The position numbers were made by a program, and so were the translations under genes. A stretch of DNA of 64,000 nt from Eubacteriaceae bacterium (lineage in GTDB: Bacteria; Bacillota; Clostridia; Lachnospirales; Lachnospiraceae), in NCBI GenBank assembly GCA_910575665.1, contig CAJTFB010000015.1, forward strand, positions 28,794 through 92,793. The letters are read 5' to 3'. The notes under the pieces were generated by a model. That model had not been told where the DNA came from, made no database searches, and saw only the letters and a list, made by a program, of their open reading frames with translations. This document shows positions 9,226 to 17,382 of the stretch, piece by piece (within the stretch, counting starts at the first letter, position 1; the number at the start of each line of letters is the position of its first letter).

Positions 9226-9998
9226 GCCTGTGTCCTCTCTTTCTCCGTCGAATTATATGTAATCAGAATATCATCAAATATCTTTTCCTGCACAATAGAA
9301 AGCTTCCCCATCTTCATCATCTCCAGAATCCCCAAAAATGTTACGATCACATAAGTCTTTCCCTTACCATTTTCCAAAAGCTTACGGAAACTAAAGGTTC
9401 CGTTCTGCCTGGCGTAATTATCTAGAAATACAATGTGGTCCTCCAGACTGATCTCCTCTTTCTCGATCTCGCCAAATTTGCTTCGAATTGGGTCGATCTT
9501 GTCCACCTGTTTTTTCATTACGGAATTGAAAATACCCTGCAGTTTTGCTAGTGTCACATCACTCAGCAGTTCCTCGATGTGCACCTCCTCTTTGAAGTCC
9601 CGGATCTCCTCTGGAATGGATGGTTCTTTAAAGATCATACGCCCGGCGTCTAACTGGCGGTCTTTCAACTCAAAGGAAGCATATTTGTACATTTTGTATT
9701 CCAGGATCCTCTCCACCAGTTCCTGACGTGGATCTTCATACTCTTCTTCCTCTTCTTCCTCCGGTGGAAGAAGCATCTTAGATTTGATCCGCACAAGGGT
9801 AGCTGCCATCACAAGAAACTCACTCATGACATCCATATCCTTCGTATCCATCTGGCGGACATAATCCAAATACTGCTCTGTAATAAGGACGATAGGAATA
9901 TCATAAATATCTACTTTGTTTTTCTCGATCAAATGAAGAAGAAGATCGAGAGGTCCCTCAAAAACCTCCAGTTTTACAGGTATTCCCACATTCTGCAC
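9222..9998 (-). CDS. scpA: Segregation and condensation protein A (kleisin)
   Basis: A 258-residue kleisin with the N-terminal motif FEGPLDLLLHLIEKNK that binds the Smc neck, an acidic linker (PPEEEEEEEYEDP) and a C-terminal winged helix. The start codon is GTG at 9998 with AGGA/AAGGA upstream. It forms an operon with scpB. A 100-base spacer separates it from the phosphoesterase gene at 10099, whose 3' end lies upstream of it on the same strand. Confidence 0.95.
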   Translation of the reverse strand: MQNVGIPVKLEVFEGPLDLLLHLIEKNKVDIYDIPIVLITEQYLDYVRQMDTKDMDVMSEFLVMAATLVRIKSKMLLPPEEEEEEEYEDPRQELVERILEYKMYKYASFELKDRQLDAGRMIFKEPSIPEEIRDFKEEVHIEELLSDVTLAKLQGIFNSVMKKQVDKIDPIRSKFGEIEKEEISLEDHIVFLDNYARQNGTFSFRKLLENGKGKTYVIVTFLGILEMMKMGKLSIVQEKIFDDILITYNSTEKERTQA

Positions 9999-10098
9999 GT
10001 CCTTTCCTGGTTTTTATTTTAGCACCATCGCGTCAGCGGCGGTGGCGCAAATTATTTGCACTGACATCTTATCATTATATTATATTTATTCGCTTCAA

Positions 10099-10929
10099 TC
10101 AAGAAAGATTTATAACAGATACCTCTGGAGTATTAAAAAACCGTAGGCGGATATGATGGGTTCCCAGCCCCCTGGTGAGTACCATCTGGCTCTTTCCTCT
10201 CTGAAATAGGCCAGCATCGTAGGCAGGAAACAGTTGCAGCGATGGAGCGATCACCCCACCCAACAGCGGAAGCCTCGCGATGCCTCCATGTACGTGGCCC
10301 GACAGCACCAGATCCGCCCCCCACTCCTGATATTCCTTAAAATATTCCGGATTGTGCGCCAGAAGAAGGTTGAAGCACTCCTTTCCGGCAGCCCCCAGAT
10401 ACTGTTCCATCCTGTCGCTGTCAAACTCCGTCTTCTTCCAGAACTTGTGATACAGCTCTTCCTCCAGGTTCAAGCCATAAATACGGATCCGCCTGCTACG
10501 GATCACCAGATCGTGATGGGCATTGTCCAGCCAGACCACTCCTGCCTTTTTTAACTCCCTGATAAAGTGCTCATAGCTCTCCATTCGGATCTCGTGATTG
10601 CCAGGGGCATAATATACCGGGCACATCTTCAGAAGTTCTTTACACAAAGCAAGGCAAGAGTCCGTCCCCTTGCCATTTTTAACCGTCAAATCTCCCGCCA
10701 TACAGATGATGTCAGGAGATTCTCTCTGAATCTTCTGGATCAGCCGTCTGTTACCGGGACCAAAAGAGCTGCCGTGAAGATCCGCCAGCATCACTATTTT
10801 AACTGGTTCTCCATCCCCCCACACGGAAAGGGGATAATGTTCCACGGCGAGCATGCCGTTAGACAAATATCCATAAACCAGCAGAAGAATAATAAGAACT
10901 GCTGCTGTGATCAAGAATAACTCTGTCAT
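10099..10929 (-). CDS. Membrane-anchored metallophosphoesterase (YkuE-like)
   Basis: A 276-residue calcineurin-like phosphoesterase. One N-terminal transmembrane helix (residues 3-24) is followed by the metal-site motifs ADLHGSSFG, GDLT, GNHE, LAHNP and GHVHGG, all intact, so the enzyme is probably active outside the membrane face. YkuE-like proteins act on undecaprenyl or lipid-linked phosphates or on nucleotides in different species; the substrate here is not determinable. It lies 69 bases downstream of the Na/Pi cotransporter gene on the same strand. Confidence 0.82.
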   Translation of the reverse strand: MTELFLITAAVLIILLLVYGYLSNGMLAVEHYPLSVWGDGEPVKIVMLADLHGSSFGPGNRRLIQKIQRESPDIICMAGDLTVKNGKGTDSCLALCKELLKMCPVYYAPGNHEIRMESYEHFIRELKKAGVVWLDNAHHDLVIRSRRIRIYGLNLEEELYHKFWKKTEFDSDRMEQYLGAAGKECFNLLLAHNPEYFKEYQEWGADLVLSGHVHGGIARLPLLGGVIAPSLQLFPAYDAGLFQRGKSQMVLTRGLGTHHIRLRFFNTPEVSVINLS

Positions 10930-10998
10930 ATTAGAAATCCTGCCTTATTCTGTTATCACCGTTCTGGCAGGGCTTCCACAGGACATCGCCGGAACGGA

Positions 10999-12636
10999 CT
11001 ATAATTCTTCCTCGTCCTGTTCCGCAAAGGCAATGTTGGTGCCATGGTCTGCCACCCTCTCCAGATTGCTGATAAGATCGGAGAAGATCATGGCCGCATG
11101 GGGCTCACACTTATTGTTCGCCAGACGGTTGACATGTTTTTTCTGTAACTTCTTTTCCATTTTATCAATTTCATTCTCAATTTGCAAGATATCATTTGTG
11201 TGGGTATCGTCCCCGGAGGCAAACATCTGAACCGAATACTGCAGAAGCTGTATCACCTTTTCAAACATTTCCTTCAATTCATTTTGCGCCTTTTTGCTGA
11301 ATTTGAGATCCGCAGACAGCGCCGTTTTCGCATAATCTGCGATATTTTCAGCATGATCACCGATACGCTCGATATCATTTACCACATGGAACATAGCACC
11401 TAGCTGTTTACGGTCCTGGATAGGCAATGACAACTGGTTCACTTTGACGAGATAGTTGGTGATCTCTGTATTTAGATAGTCGATCACTTCTTCTTTTTTA
11501 TACACCTCATCCAATTCTTTTTCTTTTTTATTCAGCAGACACTCCATCGATCGTCTAAGGTTGTTGATCGCCATATTTGCCATACGGTCCAGTTCACTGA
11601 CCGCCTGTGGGATCGCTGTGGTCTGGTTAAAGATGGCATGTTTTCCGATAAACTTAAGTTCCATTCCATGAACCTCTTCATCCTCACCAGGAATAAGCAG
11701 ATATGTAAGACGAACCAAAAATTTGCTGAAGGGAAACAGTACGATCACCTGGAAGATTTTTATGATGGTATTGATGTTTGCTACATCCCTTCCGGCACGG
11801 ATGGCTGCATCCGCTGTGCCCGCTGTCAGTCCGTGAATGGCACCCATTATTCCGTCTCCCCATATCCCCAGCAGGGTCATCACGATAACCAATCCGATGA
11901 TATTGAAAGAAACATGAACCATCGCAGCGCGTTTGGCATTCTTTGTCCCGCTCAGGCTGGCTAGCACTGCGGAACCACATGCCCCGATATTACATCCCAT
12001 GATCACATAATAGCATATATTCAGATCCATCAGACCAGTGGACGCCAGTACGATAAGGATACCCACCGACGCCGAAGCACTCTGGAGTACGGAGGTGGCG
12101 ACGAAACCGATCAACACCGCAAGAAATGGATTCCGAAGGCTGCCAAAGAGATTTTTCACCGCCTCCACCTGATTGAGCTGATCCACAGAGGCAGACAGTG
12201 TGGTCATTCCAAAGAACAGCACGCCAAATCCTAGCAACACTTCGCCGACTCTCTTCACCATCGGTTTCTTTATAAACATGACCATAACCACGCCGACGAT
12301 GATAAAAAATGGTGCGATGGCGTCCAGCTTAAAGGATACCAGCTGTCCCGTCACCGTCGTACCGATATTGGCACCCATGATCACTCCCACCGACTGGGCA
12401 AGTGTCATCAGACCACTGTTAACAAAACTCACCACCAGTACCGTTGTGGCATTGGAAGACTGGATAACTCCCGTAAATACGATTCCCAGTATAAGACCCA
12501 TAAAAGGATTTGTCGTAAGCCGCTCTAGGATCGTACGCATCTTCTGTCCCGCTACCTTTTGAAGACCATCGCTCATAAGCTGCATACCATATAAAAACAA
12601 ACCGACTCCTGCCATGATCTGTAATGCTAATTCCAT
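10999..12636 (-). CDS. Na/Pi cotransporter family protein with PhoU-like domain
   Basis: A 545-residue protein. Residues 1-310 form two inverted membrane repeats, each with the QSS/QSA signature (TGVIQSSNATTVLVV and TSVLQSASASVGILI) of the NptA/YjbB sodium-phosphate cotransporter family. Residues ~330-540 are a helical PhoU-like regulatory domain. It probably moves phosphate, or a related anion, with sodium. A TATAAT at 12718-12723 lies in a 168-base upstream gap but has a poor -35. Confidence 0.9.
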   Translation of the reverse strand: MELALQIMAGVGLFLYGMQLMSDGLQKVAGQKMRTILERLTTNPFMGLILGIVFTGVIQSSNATTVLVVSFVNSGLMTLAQSVGVIMGANIGTTVTGQLVSFKLDAIAPFFIIVGVVMVMFIKKPMVKRVGEVLLGFGVLFFGMTTLSASVDQLNQVEAVKNLFGSLRNPFLAVLIGFVATSVLQSASASVGILIVLASTGLMDLNICYYVIMGCNIGACGSAVLASLSGTKNAKRAAMVHVSFNIIGLVIVMTLLGIWGDGIMGAIHGLTAGTADAAIRAGRDVANINTIIKIFQVIVLFPFSKFLVRLTYLLIPGEDEEVHGMELKFIGKHAIFNQTTAIPQAVSELDRMANMAINNLRRSMECLLNKKEKELDEVYKKEEVIDYLNTEITNYLVKVNQLSLPIQDRKQLGAMFHVVNDIERIGDHAENIADYAKTALSADLKFSKKAQNELKEMFEKVIQLLQYSVQMFASGDDTHTNDILQIENEIDKMEKKLQKKHVNRLANNKCEPHAAMIFSDLISNLERVADHGTNIAFAEQDEEEL

Positions 12637-12804
12637 GATTACTCCTCTTTTCTCCCGTAATTTATTTCACTCCATCTCTCGTATGGCCACAATTTATACT
12701 TTAAACTATTTCTTTACATTATACAAGAACATTCTTCATTATTCCGCTATATTTTACAAAGGATTTACTTGATTTTACATACATTTTACATTTGAGAAAA
12801 AATG

Positions 12805-14187
12805 TCAAAAAACCTTTTCGCATAAGATGCGAAGCCCTTCTTTTAGTTCTTCCTTCGTCTGCCCAGCAAAACCAATCAAAAAGGAAGGCATATAGTCTTT
12901 TGGCAGCTCTTTATAATAGAAAGACAGAGGGCGCAGACGGATCCCCTGTTTCTGTGCTGCCTGCATCACCTTTTCCTCTTCCCGTTGCCGAAGGCTCCGG
13001 GCGATCACATAAAGCCCAGCGTAATCTCCCGTCACCTCGATGCGATCCTGATAGTTGCGGAAAACAGCCAGTACTGTATCATGTTTTTCTTTGTACCGTT
13101 TGCGCATCCGGTTCAGATGCTTTTCAAAATACCCTCCGTGGATAAATTCCGCCATCATCGCCTGATCCAGACGGGACACCGGACAGTTGTAGTCCCCACA
13201 GCACTCTTGAAACCGCTCTAAGAGCTGGTCTGGCAGAACCATATATCCCATCCGGAGCGCCGGTGCGATGGCTTTGGAAAAGGTACCGATATATATGACT
13301 TTCCCCTCGGTGTCGATGCTTTGCAGCGCCGGAATCGGCCTTCCCTTGTAACGGTACTCACTGTCGTGGTCGTCTTCTATGATGTATCTATCTTCCTCTT
13401 CCTCAGCCCACTGAAGAAGCTGCTGTCTTCTAGCTATGGACATAACCGTTCCCAGAGGAAACTGGTGGGAGGGCGTCACATAGCATAGCCCAGCTCCCGA
13501 AGCCTCTAACCCCTCGATCCCGATTCCCCCATTTTCCACGTCAATATGACAGACCTCAAAACCATGGGATGCCAGGATCTTTTTTGCCCTTACATAGCCC
13601 GGCTCCTCAAAGGCAATCCTCTTTTCGTTCCGGAACAGTACCGATAAAAGCTGGAGAAGGTATCCGATCCCTGCTCCGATGACCACATTGGCAGCGCGGC
13701 ACAATACCCCTCTCGAACCGTAGAGATAATCTGCCACCGCCCTTCTCAGTTCCCAATCTCCCCGGTAATCTCCCGCCTGGAAAAGACTGTGGTCTTTTAA
13801 TGCCTTTCTCCCAATAGACTGCCAGACAGAATAGGGAAAACTTTCCACATCCACCGCATCAGGATCAAAATCATACGGAAAGTTCTCCTGACCTTTCTCC
13901 TCCCCCTCTTCCCTGTGTTCTGCCGGATGAATCTGCTGGGTATGAGTAATTCTGTTCACAAAATACCCCCGTTTGGGCATGGAGTACACATATCCTTCTG
14001 CCACCAGCTGTTCATAGGCAGTATCCACTGGATTTCTGCTGACAGAAAGATAGCCTGCCAGCTCTCTGGCAGAGGGCAGTTTTTCCCCACAGGAAAGTCT
14101 TCCCGACAGGATTTCTTCTTTTACATAAGAATAAATCTGATGATACATTGGTTCATCAGATTTATTGTCTAAAGAAAAGGTAAGCAT
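12805..14187 (-). CDS. MocR/PdxR-family transcriptional regulator
   Basis: A 460-residue fusion of an N-terminal GntR winged helix (DEPMYHQIYSYVKEEI, LPSARELAGYLSVSRN) with a type-I aminotransferase fold. The PLP lysine is visible in IGTFSKAIAPALRMGY. In the family, PLP bound by the aminotransferase-like domain controls DNA binding, often of pdxST or transport genes. No pdxS, pdxT or pdxK is nearby here. The ATG lies inside the last 26 bases of ribF, with GGAGGAGG before it, so it is translationally coupled to ribF at the end of the rimP operon. Confidence 0.9.
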   Translation of the reverse strand: MLTFSLDNKSDEPMYHQIYSYVKEEILSGRLSCGEKLPSARELAGYLSVSRNPVDTAYEQLVAEGYVYSMPKRGYFVNRITHTQQIHPAEHREEGEEKGQENFPYDFDPDAVDVESFPYSVWQSIGRKALKDHSLFQAGDYRGDWELRRAVADYLYGSRGVLCRAANVVIGAGIGYLLQLLSVLFRNEKRIAFEEPGYVRAKKILASHGFEVCHIDVENGGIGIEGLEASGAGLCYVTPSHQFPLGTVMSIARRQQLLQWAEEEEDRYIIEDDHDSEYRYKGRPIPALQSIDTEGKVIYIGTFSKAIAPALRMGYMVLPDQLLERFQECCGDYNCPVSRLDQAMMAEFIHGGYFEKHLNRMRKRYKEKHDTVLAVFRNYQDRIEVTGDYAGLYVIARSLRQREEEKVMQAAQKQGIRLRPLSFYYKELPKDYMPSFLIGFAGQTKEELKEGLRILCEKVF

Positions 14188-15046
14188 TTTTCTTATCCTC
14201 CTCCAACTGTATTTTTAATGTATCCAGTCCGGAAAACTTTTGTTCTCCACGCAAAAAGGCAAACAGCTCCACGCAGATCATCTCCCCGTAGATCTCTCGG
14301 TCGAAGTCCATGATATATGTTTCCACACCAACTCGGTTTTCTCCGGGTATGGTGGGCTTGACACCTACATTGGTAACTCCTATATACTCACCGTATTGCG
14401 TGTGTATTCGGGATGCATAGACGCCATAGGGAGGGAGAAGTTTTTCCTGCTCTGGAAGCTGGTTCACTGTGGGCATCTGTATCGTTCTTCCGATCTGATT
14501 ACCCCGGCATACTTCTCCATATATAAAATAGGGATCTCCCAGCAGCTGATTGACCATCTCTATACTGCCCTTTTCCAGCTCCTCACGGATTTTCGTGCTG
14601 CTGACTGGCTCATCGAACATCTTCTTTTTTGGAAAAACCTTCAGTTCATAACCATAAACAGAACTGTTTTTCATCAAAAAAGCCACATCGCCCTGACGCT
14701 TGTACCCAAACCGGAAATCCTCCCCCACGGAGATCACCTTCGCCCCACACTGACGAATCAGAATTTCCTCTAAAAATGTCTGGGGCTTCATATGTGACAA
14801 TTCCTCATCAAAAGGACAATCGATATACACCTCAATCCCAAGCTTCTCCGCCAGATAACGTTTTTCTTCCGAACTGTATATATGTCCGGAATCGGAAAAG
14901 TGAAAGGTAAAGAGAACCTTCGTCAGATCCGAAGATTCCTGGATCGAATCCAGCAGCATCCGGTGTCCACTGTGCAGACCGTCAAATTTGCCGATACAAA
15001 TCGCTGTATTATTCAGTTTATATGGTCCGTGTTCCAGAATCTTCAT
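14162..15046 (-). CDS. ribF: Bifunctional riboflavin kinase / FAD synthetase
   Basis: About 294 residues. The N-terminal FMN adenylyltransferase domain shows ICIGKFDGLHSGHR and VGEDFRFGYKRQGD. The C-terminal flavokinase domain shows GRTIQMPTVN and GVTNVGVKPT. Together they turn riboflavin into FMN and FAD. The frame is open to 15172, but the residues before MKILEHGPY do not look like RibF and overlap truB. The start at 15046, 7 bases after the truB stop, is preferred; its ribosome binding site is weak. Confidence 0.94.
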   Translation of the reverse strand: MKILEHGPYKLNNTAICIGKFDGLHSGHRMLLDSIQESSDLTKVLFTFHFSDSGHIYSSEEKRYLAEKLGIEVYIDCPFDEELSHMKPQTFLEEILIRQCGAKVISVGEDFRFGYKRQGDVAFLMKNSSVYGYELKVFPKKKMFDEPVSSTKIREELEKGSIEMVNQLLGDPYFIYGEVCRGNQIGRTIQMPTVNQLPEQEKLLPPYGVYASRIHTQYGEYIGVTNVGVKPTIPGENRVGVETYIMDFDREIYGEMICVELFAFLRGEQKFSGLDTLKIQLEEDKKNAYLFFRQ

Positions 15047-15053
15047 CTCTGTC

Positions 15054-16013
15054 TCATGCCTTTCTCTCTGTATATCCGCCAGACCCCTCATTAAAAAACA
15101 TTTTATGATTTCCAAAGCCACGTCGTGGGTCTCTGTATCTGTAAACGGCATAAAAACGCTGCGCCTCGTCATACATCCGGACCAGCGCCCCTTCTGTCAA
15201 TACTTCCTCGCTCCGGCAGAACTCCCCAGCCACATCGTTTCCATTTTTCAGGAATCGGAGTCCCTTTTCCTCAACGACAACTGCCGGATACTTTTTAAAT
15301 ACGTGATCCACTGGGTACAAAATTTCCTCTATTTTTTCATTTTTATATATATCCTCGATCTCGACCAAGGTATGTGCCTTCTCCAGAAAAAAAGGCGCTA
15401 CCGAAGTGCGCACAAGAGAGGCCATAGCGGCTCCACATCCCAGCTTCTCCCCTATATCATGACACAGCGTGCGGATATAGGTTCCCTTAGAACAGTGCAC
15501 TCTCATGGAAAATTCTCTCTTCTCCGGCTCATAATCCGCCACTTCACAAGAATATATATTGATCCTGCGCGCCTGACGCTCCACCTCGATGCCCTGTCTT
15601 GCCAGCTCATACAGCCGCCTTCCGTTTACCTTCACAGCAGAATACATCGGCGGGATCTGCCAGATCTCACCGGTAAATGCCTGGGCTGCCTGGCGGATCT
15701 CATCCAGGTTCACAGATACCGGATGTTCCTCCTGAATCCTTCCTGTCATGTCCTGGGTATCCGTCACAACACCCAGACGGACAACCGCTTCATAGGTCTT
15801 GGACTTATCCGTCAGAAGCTCACATACCTTAGTTCCCCTGCCAAGACATACGGGAAGCACCCCGACAGCATCCGGATCTAAGGTGCCGGTATGCCCAATC
15901 TTTTTCTGATGAAGGATCCCTCTCAGCTTCGCCACCACATCATGGGAAGTAAAACCCTTCTCCTTATATACGTTGAGTATTCCATCCATCGTTCTCTTCC
16001 GGGATGTGCCCAT
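15054..16013 (-). CDS. truB: tRNA pseudouridine(55) synthase
   Basis: A 319-residue enzyme that makes pseudouridine at position 55 of the T-loop. The catalytic aspartate is in GHTGTLDPDAVGVLP, and the N-terminal MDGILNVYKEKGFTSHD is typical. The ATG at 16013 has AAAGGAG five bases upstream; an alternative ATG eight codons later has a poorer site. It is 9 bases downstream of nrnA. Confidence 0.96.
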   Translation of the reverse strand: MGTSRKRTMDGILNVYKEKGFTSHDVVAKLRGILHQKKIGHTGTLDPDAVGVLPVCLGRGTKVCELLTDKSKTYEAVVRLGVVTDTQDMTGRIQEEHPVSVNLDEIRQAAQAFTGEIWQIPPMYSAVKVNGRRLYELARQGIEVERQARRINIYSCEVADYEPEKREFSMRVHCSKGTYIRTLCHDIGEKLGCGAAMASLVRTSVAPFFLEKAHTLVEIEDIYKNEKIEEILYPVDHVFKKYPAVVVEEKGLRFLKNGNDVAGEFCRSEEVLTEGALVRMYDEAQRFYAVYRYRDPRRGFGNHKMFFNEGSGGYTERKA

Positions 16014-16022
16014 CCTGCTCCT

Positions 16023-16973
16023 TTACTTTTGATCGTTAAACTGCTTTTCAATGTGTTCTGTAATGTTGTTGATCACATCAAAAGCAGAACCCTTAATGGT
16101 ACAACCTGCTGCACGAATATGCCCGCCACCGCCAAAAAAGGAAGCAATCTTGCTCACATCTACGAACTCATTGGAACGCATACTCACCTTATATTCAATA
16201 GTATCCTTCTCTGTCAGAAGAATTGCCACCTCGACTCCCTGGGTGGTTCGCATCTCATCGATCACGCCATCCAGATCCGATGGTTTTGCCTCATAAAAAT
16301 CCATTACCCGGCGGGATACAACAGAAAAAATGACTTTCCCGTCCATCACCCGGACACTTTCTAACAGACAGCGGCCCATGATCTGAAGCTGACGGTACGT
16401 CTTCATATAAAAACTTTCATCAATAATCTTACCATAAGGGATTCCCTTCTGCATCAGCTTCCCCGCGATCTCCATTGTGGACAGTCCCGTATTGGAATGT
16501 TTAAACACTCCGGTGTCATGAATGATCCCAGTATAAAATGCCTGCGCAGAGAAATAATCAATTCTTTCCATATCCAAAAGGCCACAGAGCACTTCACAGG
16601 TGGAACTGGCCTCTGCCTCCACATGGTTTACATCAGCAAAATTTGTATTGCTGATGTGATGGTCGATATTAACCCTTCGCACTGCCGCATGAAATACCGG
16701 TTCCGCCTCTCCCAAACGGTCCGGCGAACCGCAGTCCAGCGAGACAAACAGATCAAACTTTTCTGTATTGCCCTCTAGTGCCTCTTTCCGATTGAGATAT
16801 TCAAAGGCATCCGGAATCTCTTCTAAAAACACCTGTACCCTTTTGTCTGGAAAATTTTCTATAATATATGAATACAACCCCATACAGGAACCGATACAGT
16901 CTCCATCGGGACGAACATGTCCGCCAATGGCAATAGTTCCTGCTTTCTGAATCTCCTCCAATAAAATACTCAT
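16023..16973 (-). CDS. nrnA: DHH-family oligoribonuclease / pAp phosphatase
   Basis: A 316-residue DHH-DHHA1 phosphoesterase. The motifs GHVRPDGDCIGS, SLDCGSPDR, NIDHHISN and GGGGHIRAAG are all present. NrnA degrades nanoRNAs and dephosphorylates 3'-phosphoadenosine 5'-phosphate. Its place between rbfA and truB is the standard clostridial arrangement. Confidence 0.93.
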   Translation of the reverse strand: MSILLEEIQKAGTIAIGGHVRPDGDCIGSCMGLYSYIIENFPDKRVQVFLEEIPDAFEYLNRKEALEGNTEKFDLFVSLDCGSPDRLGEAEPVFHAAVRRVNIDHHISNTNFADVNHVEAEASSTCEVLCGLLDMERIDYFSAQAFYTGIIHDTGVFKHSNTGLSTMEIAGKLMQKGIPYGKIIDESFYMKTYRQLQIMGRCLLESVRVMDGKVIFSVVSRRVMDFYEAKPSDLDGVIDEMRTTQGVEVAILLTEKDTIEYKVSMRSNEFVDVSKIASFFGGGGHIRAAGCTIKGSAFDVINNITEHIEKQFNDQK

Positions 16974-16988
16974 ACTCTTCCGCCCCTT

Positions 16989-17345
16989 CTATTCCCTGTG
17001 ATTGACCTCGTCAATCCGCTTTGACATCGTCACACCATACTCGATGGAATTATCCAGAATAAATGTCAACTCTGGTGTGTTTCTCATATTCATTCTTCTG
17101 GCAAGCTGTCCCCTGGCGAAGGAGGCACTTTTCTTCAAGCCTTCCATGGTTTTTTCTTTCTCTTCTTCGCTGCCCAGCACACTGACGAATATTTTGGCGA
17201 ATTTCAGATCTGGAGTCACCTCCACCGCCATCACTGAAGTCATGGGATGCACTCTTGGATCTTTTATCTCTTCCCGTATGATCTGGCTCATCTCCCGCTG
17301 AACCTCGCTGTTGATACGGATATTTTTTACACTGTTTTTTTTCAT
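16989..17345 (-). CDS. rbfA: 30S ribosome-binding factor A
   Basis: A 118-residue KH-like protein for 30S maturation. The family motifs IREEIKDPRVHPMTSVMAVEVTPDL (split: IREEIKDPRVH and VTPDLKFAKIFVSV) and RRMNMRNTPELTF are visible. It lies 37 bases downstream of infB and 15 bases before nrnA. Confidence 0.95.
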   Translation of the reverse strand: MKKNSVKNIRINSEVQREMSQIIREEIKDPRVHPMTSVMAVEVTPDLKFAKIFVSVLGSEEEKEKTMEGLKKSASFARGQLARRMNMRNTPELTFILDNSIEYGVTMSKRIDEVNHRE

Positions 17346-17382
17346 AGTCTCTCCATTCTATGGATGGAGCTCCACTTTTTTA

